In this document: positions 63,966 to 64,000 of the stretch, one piece after another
Layout: each line of letters begins with the position of its first letter
How positions within the stretch are numbered: the first letter of the stretch is position 1
Assembly (NCBI GenBank): GCA_951812585.1
Contig: OX638318.1
Coordinates: forward strand, 2,850,380-2,914,379
Source of the DNA: Rhodothermales bacterium
Lineage (GTDB): Bacteria > Bacteroidota > Rhodothermia > Rhodothermales > Bin80
DNA length: 64,000 nt
Direction: 5' to 3'
Notes under the pieces: generated by a model
What the model was told of the DNA's origin: nothing
Database searches by the model: none
The model's input: the letters and a program-made list of their open reading frames with translations, nothing else
Program-made: the position numbers and the translations under genes

Positions 63966-64000
63966 CGCGCGGCGAGCATCAGCGCACCCACCAGCGGTGC

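Overview
The window looks like a chromosomal segment of a Rhodothermota/Rhodothermales-type bacterium of the Bacteroidota (FCB) group. This is inferred from gene content: the HU-CCDC81/SPOR envelope proteins, the LuxE-like/LuxC-like pair, PD40-barrel and CarboxypepD_reg outer-membrane proteins, a penicillin-acylase-family hydrolase, an NSS transporter, many lipoproteins, tight 4-nt gene overlaps and fairly GC-rich DNA. No rRNA is present; the only RNA gene found is a tRNA-Pro(GGG) at the right end.

Region 1 (1-15917) is an accessory island in at least three head-to-tail copies. The unit is about 4.37 kb in copy 2, longer in copy 1 because of 2,416 extra bp, and longer in copy 3 because a 501-bp segment is retained. 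Each copy carries about 1.1 kb of unrecognised DNA, a secreted 6-bladed beta-propeller gene, a frameshifted fragment of a DNA cytosine-C5 methyltransferase, a 3'-truncated mlaF, mlaE and the first few codons of radA. Only copy 3 runs into an intact radA. Only copy 1 has the extra block: the C-terminus of a tyrosine recombinase, a six-cysteine secreted peptide, a second propeller lipoprotein and a broken thioredoxin-like gene. The window opens 108 nt inside copy 1, so the array may continue to the left.

Region 2 (15907-26233) is ordinary chromosome. It holds radA; an ECF sigma/anti-sigma pair followed by three paralogous secreted coiled-coil proteins; apt; ridA; an SDR; mnmA with a small lipoprotein; and an FAD-dependent sugar-lactone-oxidase-type lipoprotein. 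Region 3 (26464-27571) is a collapsed restriction-modification locus: a methyltransferase N-terminus joined to a restriction-subunit C-terminus. Region 4 (27720-43000) has a trans-3-hydroxy-L-proline to proline pair, an M1 metallopeptidase with HEAT repeats, an outer-membrane operon (Spy-like protein, barrel, lipoprotein), an SIS/ROK sugar pair, the HU-CCDC81/SPOR pair, a PfkB kinase and a haem-motif lipoprotein.

Region 5 (43060-63965) contains folB, maf, an orphan ParA, a penicillin acylase, an NSS transporter, a redoxin-LuxE-LuxC operon, a holin-like/YqjD-like pair, adk, a polyprenyl synthase, a PGI/PMI, and an envelope cluster (PD40-barrel protease, PQQ-propeller lipoprotein, PEGA-like protein, CvpA). 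It ends with an SbcC-like ATPase lacking its coiled coil, a MerR regulator whose 3' end overlaps the tRNA-Pro, and a RodZ-like protein.

The most interesting material is the amplified propeller/cysteine-rich-peptide island with its non-identical copy junctions, the coiled-coil-less SbcC, and the sigma-factor operon with three secreted paralogues. All calls rest on reading motifs by eye; no database search was possible.
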